This document shows, piece by piece, positions 7,052-9,147 of a stretch of DNA of 9,147 nucleotides. The stretch is from Halobacteria archaeon (lineage in GTDB: Archaea > Halobacteriota > Methanoliparia > Methanoliparales > Methanoliparaceae). Numbering within the stretch: position 1 is the stretch's first letter; each line of letters begins with the position of its first letter. Location of the stretch: assembly GCA_013329575.1 (NCBI GenBank), contig DUJX01000015.1:1-9147 (forward strand), in the 5' to 3' direction. Position numbers and translations under genes: made by a program. The notes under the pieces are model-generated. The model worked only from the letters and a program-made list of their open reading frames with translations, did not search any database and was not told the DNA's origin.

Positions 7052-7987
7052 TCACATTAGGAACATCGCCATCTTTGATGAAAGATCCTCTGGTTCTACG
7101 CCTTCCATGAGCTCTTTCATTCTGGATACCAGTTCTTTTGCATCCCAGTTTTTATCTTCTTTCCTTATTGTCTTTATCGGATGCCAGCCTTCCAACAGAT
7201 CTATCCTTCCTCCCATCACGTGGAAAACACGGCCGGTTATATCTTTAGCATCATCACTTGCCAGATAAACGACCAGAGCGGCTATGTTTTCCGGGCCAAA
7301 TATGTCTAATTTTCCTTCTTCAGGTTTTTCAGACATAATTGCACCTATGGCTCCTGGAGTCTGGGCTGTAAGTCTTGTTCTAGCCTGAGGAACGATACAG
7401 TTCACTCTTACCCCATATCTCCCGAGTTCTGCTGCGGCTATTATAGAAAAAGCAGCAATTCCAGCTTTTGCGGCGCCGTAATTTGTCTGTCCTGGATTTC
7501 CTATCAATCCGGCATCCGATGCGGTATTGATTACACTTGCATCTCTCTGTCTTCCTGATTTTGATTCTTCTCTCCAATAAGCTGCAGCATGTCTGGTACA
7601 ATTGAACGTTCCTTTCAGATGGACTGCCACAACTGCATCCCATTCTTCCTCACTCATGTTAACCAGCATTCTATCTCTTAATATTCCTGCGTTATTGACA
7701 AGGATATCTAATCCACCAAATGTGGCAACGGTATTATCGATCATCTTTTTAACAGCATTATAATCTGCCACGTTAGTATAATCCGGTATTGCATCGCTAC
7801 CAATCTTTTTTATCTCGTTAACAACCTCCTCGGCAGGCGTTTTATCTTCTGTCATCTCATCTCTTGCCGTTCCAACATCAGATACGACTACCTTTGCTCC
7901 TTCCCTTGCCAAATATAATGCCTCCTCTTTACCGATACCTCTTCCTGCACCTGTCACTATTGCCACCTTTCCATCTACTAAACCCAT
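7052..7987 (-). CDS. Short-chain dehydrogenase, (3R)-hydroxyacyl-CoA dehydrogenase (MFE-2 type)
   Basis: A 311-aa classical SDR. The Rossmann dinucleotide motif is TGAGRGIG (12-19), with NNAG at 98-101. The catalytic residues are Ser157 (VINTASDAG), Tyr170 and Lys174 (YGAAK). The position usually held by the tetrad Asn is His123 in VHLKGTF, which I recall as normal for the dehydrogenase domain of multifunctional enzyme type 2. The insertion after the first beta strands (TARDEMTEDKTPAEEVVNEI) and the C-terminal tail RIDLLEGWHP also fit that subfamily, which oxidises (3R)-3-hydroxyacyl-CoA to 3-ketoacyl-CoA with NAD(P)+. Asp37 after the second strand favours NAD+. The start ATG 7987 has AGGAG (7997-8001) nine bases upstream, and homology begins at GLVDGKVAIVTG. 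It is the first gene of a two-gene unit with the hydratase. Another SDR substrate cannot be excluded, but the hydratase neighbour makes acyl-CoA metabolism likely. Confidence 0.9.
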   Translation of the reverse strand: MGLVDGKVAIVTGAGRGIGKEEALYLAREGAKVVVSDVGTARDEMTEDKTPAEEVVNEIKKIGSDAIPDYTNVADYNAVKKMIDNTVATFGGLDILVNNAGILRDRMLVNMSEEEWDAVVAVHLKGTFNCTRHAAAYWREESKSGRQRDASVINTASDAGLIGNPGQTNYGAAKAGIAAFSIIAAAELGRYGVRVNCIVPQARTRLTAQTPGAIGAIMSEKPEEGKLDIFGPENIAALVVYLASDDAKDITGRVFHVMGGRIDLLEGWHPIKTIRKEDKNWDAKELVSRMKELMEGVEPEDLSSKMAMFLM

Positions 7988-7996
7988 TTTTTATTT

Positions 7997-8016
7997 CTCC
8001 TTATTTTATATATATT
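7997..8016 (-). promoter_or_regulatory. Shine-Dalgarno site and adjacent TATA-like tract of the dehydrogenase gene
   Basis: AGGAG (7997-8001, minus strand) is the ribosome-binding site. AATATATATAAA (about 8005-8016) just upstream resembles a TATA box. If used, it would start transcription almost at the ATG and exclude the ribosome-binding site, so the better promoter is the one at 8075-8088. Confidence 0.45.
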
Positions 8017-8037
8017 TATTATTAAAATAAATTAAAA

Positions 8038-8061
8038 TATACATATTTATTATACATATTT
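8038..8061. repeat. Two 11-bp direct repeats TATACATATTT, 13-bp period
   Basis: Exact copies at 8038-8048 and 8051-8061, between the proposed TATA box (8075-8082) and the dehydrogenase start, around the expected transcription start. They could be an operator, but the background is so AT-rich that chance is possible. Confidence 0.4.
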
Positions 8062-8074
8062 TTGTATTTTTTAG

Positions 8075-8088
8075 TATTTAAATTTTTC
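8075..8088 (-). promoter_or_regulatory. Putative BRE/TATA promoter of the dehydrogenase-hydratase unit
   Basis: On the minus strand, GAAAAA (8083-8088) precedes TTTAAATA (8075-8082), a good match to the archaeal purine-rich BRE followed by a TATA box. Transcription would start near 8053, leaving a leader of about 65 nt that contains the ribosome-binding site. Confidence 0.4.
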
Positions 8089-8150
8089 TAATTTAGTTAC
8101 GATAACGTCAAGAAATGATATAAATATCTAGCATTCATACACATCTTCTA

Positions 8151-8162
8151 CTTTATATAAAG
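8151..8162. promoter_or_regulatory. Palindromic TATA-like element CTTTATATAAAG
   Basis: A perfect 12-bp palindrome containing TTTATA on both strands, in the non-coding stretch right of the dehydrogenase promoter. It could bind TBP in either direction. No intact gene lies within reach on the plus strand, only the remnant starting near 8209. Between 8090 and 8200 I see nothing else. Confidence 0.25.
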
Positions 8163-8208
8163 ATATATAAGATTTTTATAATCTAATTTGGTATTAACAT
8201 TTCCAAAA

Positions 8209-8397
8209 TTAAAAAGAGGAAGAATATTGGCATTGTAGAAGTATATAGCTGAAATATTATTTAAGAATTGTAGTGTAAATGAGACAAATCATGCATTAAA
8301 TTATGCAAGGTCTCATGATATATCAAAAAAGAGTATAAGCAATATTATAGAAAAGCTCTGTTTGGAAATTTCAGCAAATCCTTTGCCAGATCATTGA
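8209..8397 (+). pseudogene. Broken coding remnant, unrecognised (possibly a transposase N-terminus)
   Basis: One plus-strand frame reads well from 8239 to 8394 (KYIAEILFKNCSVNETNHAL, later KKSISNIIEKLCLEI and NPLPDH) and stops at TGA 8395. Upstream in the same frame, LKRGRILAL (8209-8235) is cut from it by a TAG at 8236. The composition is protein-like (amphipathic helices, a plausible helix-turn-helix around SHDISKKSISNIIEKL), yet there is no start codon, ribosome-binding site or downstream continuation. An 'N-PLPDH' turn after helices resembles, weakly, the N-termini of some archaeal transposases. I cannot name the family. It lies next to a clear transposase pseudogene, so it is most likely insertion-sequence debris. 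Confidence 0.4.
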
Positions 8398-8411
8398 AAA
8401 ATTTTTATAAA

Positions 8412-8429
8412 AAGGTAAATAAGGTAAAT
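8412..8429. repeat. Tandem 9-bp duplication AAGGTAAAT x2
   Basis: Exact adjacent copies at 8412-8420 and 8421-8429, between the two decayed remnants. It is likely slippage or a scar of element insertion; nothing suggests a function. Confidence 0.5.
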
Positions 8430-8449
8430 GGGTTAATTATAGGATAGAA

Positions 8450-8457
8450 TTTATATA
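8450..8457 (+). promoter_or_regulatory. Relict TATA box of the IS630-type transposase
   Basis: TTTATATA lies 26 nt before the old start codon ATG 8484 (8457 to 8484), the spacing expected for a leaderless archaeal transcript. It supports ATG 8484 as the original transposase start. Confidence 0.4.
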
Positions 8458-8483
8458 TTACCTCCATATTATAAAAGTATAGA

Positions 8484-9147
8484 ATGAAAGATAATATAGA
8501 GGAAATAAACATCTTCAATAAAATGTTAAATAACGAGAGAAACCTTAAAACAAGGGATAGGATAAGAGGGATAATACATTGAAGAAAGGTTATGAAAATA
8601 AGAAATTGCGATATATCTCGTCTAATGTTATATATATCTTTCTCTAAATTACTTAAAAAGAGATCTTTCCATCTTAAATTTTTATCTTTTTTAAACTTTC
8701 TGATGAATATTTGGAAAGATTAAAGGATTTGTTAAAGGAAAAAGAATATTGGACAACAAAAGAAGCGAAGAATCTTATAGAGATAGAGTTTTGTATAAAA
8801 CAGGTATTAGGTATGAAGTATCAAAAGCCGTATGTGAATGATTTTAGAAAACCAAGCGTGCAGAATATATTAAAAAAGATTAGAAAAAGTAGATATTAAT
8901 ATGGATAATGCGATCATTGGTTTTCTTGACGAATCATCTCATAATGTAAATACCAATACTGCAGGATTATAGCCGTTTAGAAAGTTAAAGATAAGGAGAA
9001 ACAAAAAAAAGAAAGCGAAGATAAATTCTTTTGTTTTTTTATTCGTTGAAGGATGAAAGTGTTTATTTTGCAAATAAATCGTCTAAACAAGAAGATTTTT
9101 GTATGAAATAAGAAAAAATCCATTGGGAAAATTAATAATAATTAATA
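8484..9147 (+). pseudogene. Decayed IS630-family transposase, runs off the right edge
   Basis: Pieces of one transposase appear in order but in different frames. From ATG 8484: MKDNIEEINIFNKMLNNE to GIIH, then TGA at 8580. A -1 shift restores LKKGYENKKL (8579-8608). After a damaged, shortened stretch come KLSDEYLERLKDLLKEKEYW (8693-8752), TTKEAKNLIEIEF and GMKYQKPYVNDFRKP, the IS630 winged-helix region, with about nine residues apparently missing before GMKYQ. After a shift near 8880 comes NAIIGFLDESS (8907-8939), the block with the first catalytic Asp (codon 8928-8930). A TAG at 8970 stands where the family has Trp. KAKINSFVFLFVEG follows to 9053, then another shift gives DESVYFANKSSKQEDF (9052-9099), then TAA at 9109. 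At least three frameshifts, several stops and deletions show it is long dead. The remaining catalytic Asp and Glu would lie outside. No terminal inverted repeats were found. The family call rests on remembered consensus patterns. Confidence 0.75.

Noticed and set aside
6999..7055. Hydratase start at GTG 7055 (19 extra residues)
   Set aside because: It overlaps the dehydrogenase stop, lacks family similarity, and ATG 6998 has its own GGTGAT site.
7380..7643. Minus-strand 87-codon frame inside the dehydrogenase gene
   Set aside because: An alternate frame of a clearly real SDR, with odd Cys/Arg/Ser-rich composition.
8711..8899. Free-standing 62-aa protein from TTG 8711
   Set aside because: Its sequence is the internal winged-helix part of an IS630 transposase, with homology continuing upstream and downstream in other frames; it is a pseudogene piece.

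Overview
The window looks archaeal. It is AT-rich, uses many AGA/AGG and ATA codons, has TTTATATA/TTTAAATA-type TATA boxes (one with a purine-rich BRE-like flank), shows Shine-Dalgarno matches of the GAGGTG/GGTGAT type, and ends an operon with a poly-T tract rather than a GC-rich hairpin. The lineage cannot be fixed from this sequence. A fatty-acyl-CoA oxidation module fits several archaeal groups, and the AT-rich insertion-sequence debris is not diagnostic.

Left part (1-5961, + strand): the 3' end of a compact operon that looks like a DNA-modification or anti-phage defence locus. It starts inside a DUF499-type AAA+ ATPase gene whose N-terminal ATPase domain lies left of the window. The stop codon of that gene abuts the ATG of an unrecognised 178-aa gene. 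The 178-aa gene in turn overlaps the start of a 981-aa SNF2/HepA-type helicase carrying a C-terminal DUF3883 domain that resembles a restriction endonuclease. DUF499 ATPases, SNF2 helicases and DUF1156-type DNA methylases are known, from memory, to form helicase-methylase-ATPase defence clusters. The methylase is not in the window and would be expected upstream. The 178-aa protein is the least understood part and the best candidate for an undescribed component.

Middle (5962-6170): a convergent intergenic region with a T-rich terminator, a 53-nt imperfect hairpin and a tandem 9-bp duplication.

Right-centre (6171-7987, - strand): two metabolic genes, a short-chain dehydrogenase followed by a MaoC-fold hydratase. 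Together they are a split version of the two catalytic domains of eukaryotic peroxisomal multifunctional enzyme type 2, in the same order: (3R)-hydroxyacyl-CoA dehydrogenase, then 2-enoyl-CoA hydratase 2. They likely catalyse the middle two steps of beta-oxidation, or the reverse. A TATA/BRE-like promoter lies upstream of the dehydrogenase gene.

Right end (7988-9147): about 1.1 kb with no intact gene, very AT-rich. It holds the promoter region of the metabolic pair, a 50-codon broken coding remnant of unknown family, and a heavily decayed IS630-family transposase pseudogene running off the right edge, still with a TATA box in front of its old start. I saw no tRNA, rRNA or CRISPR array.
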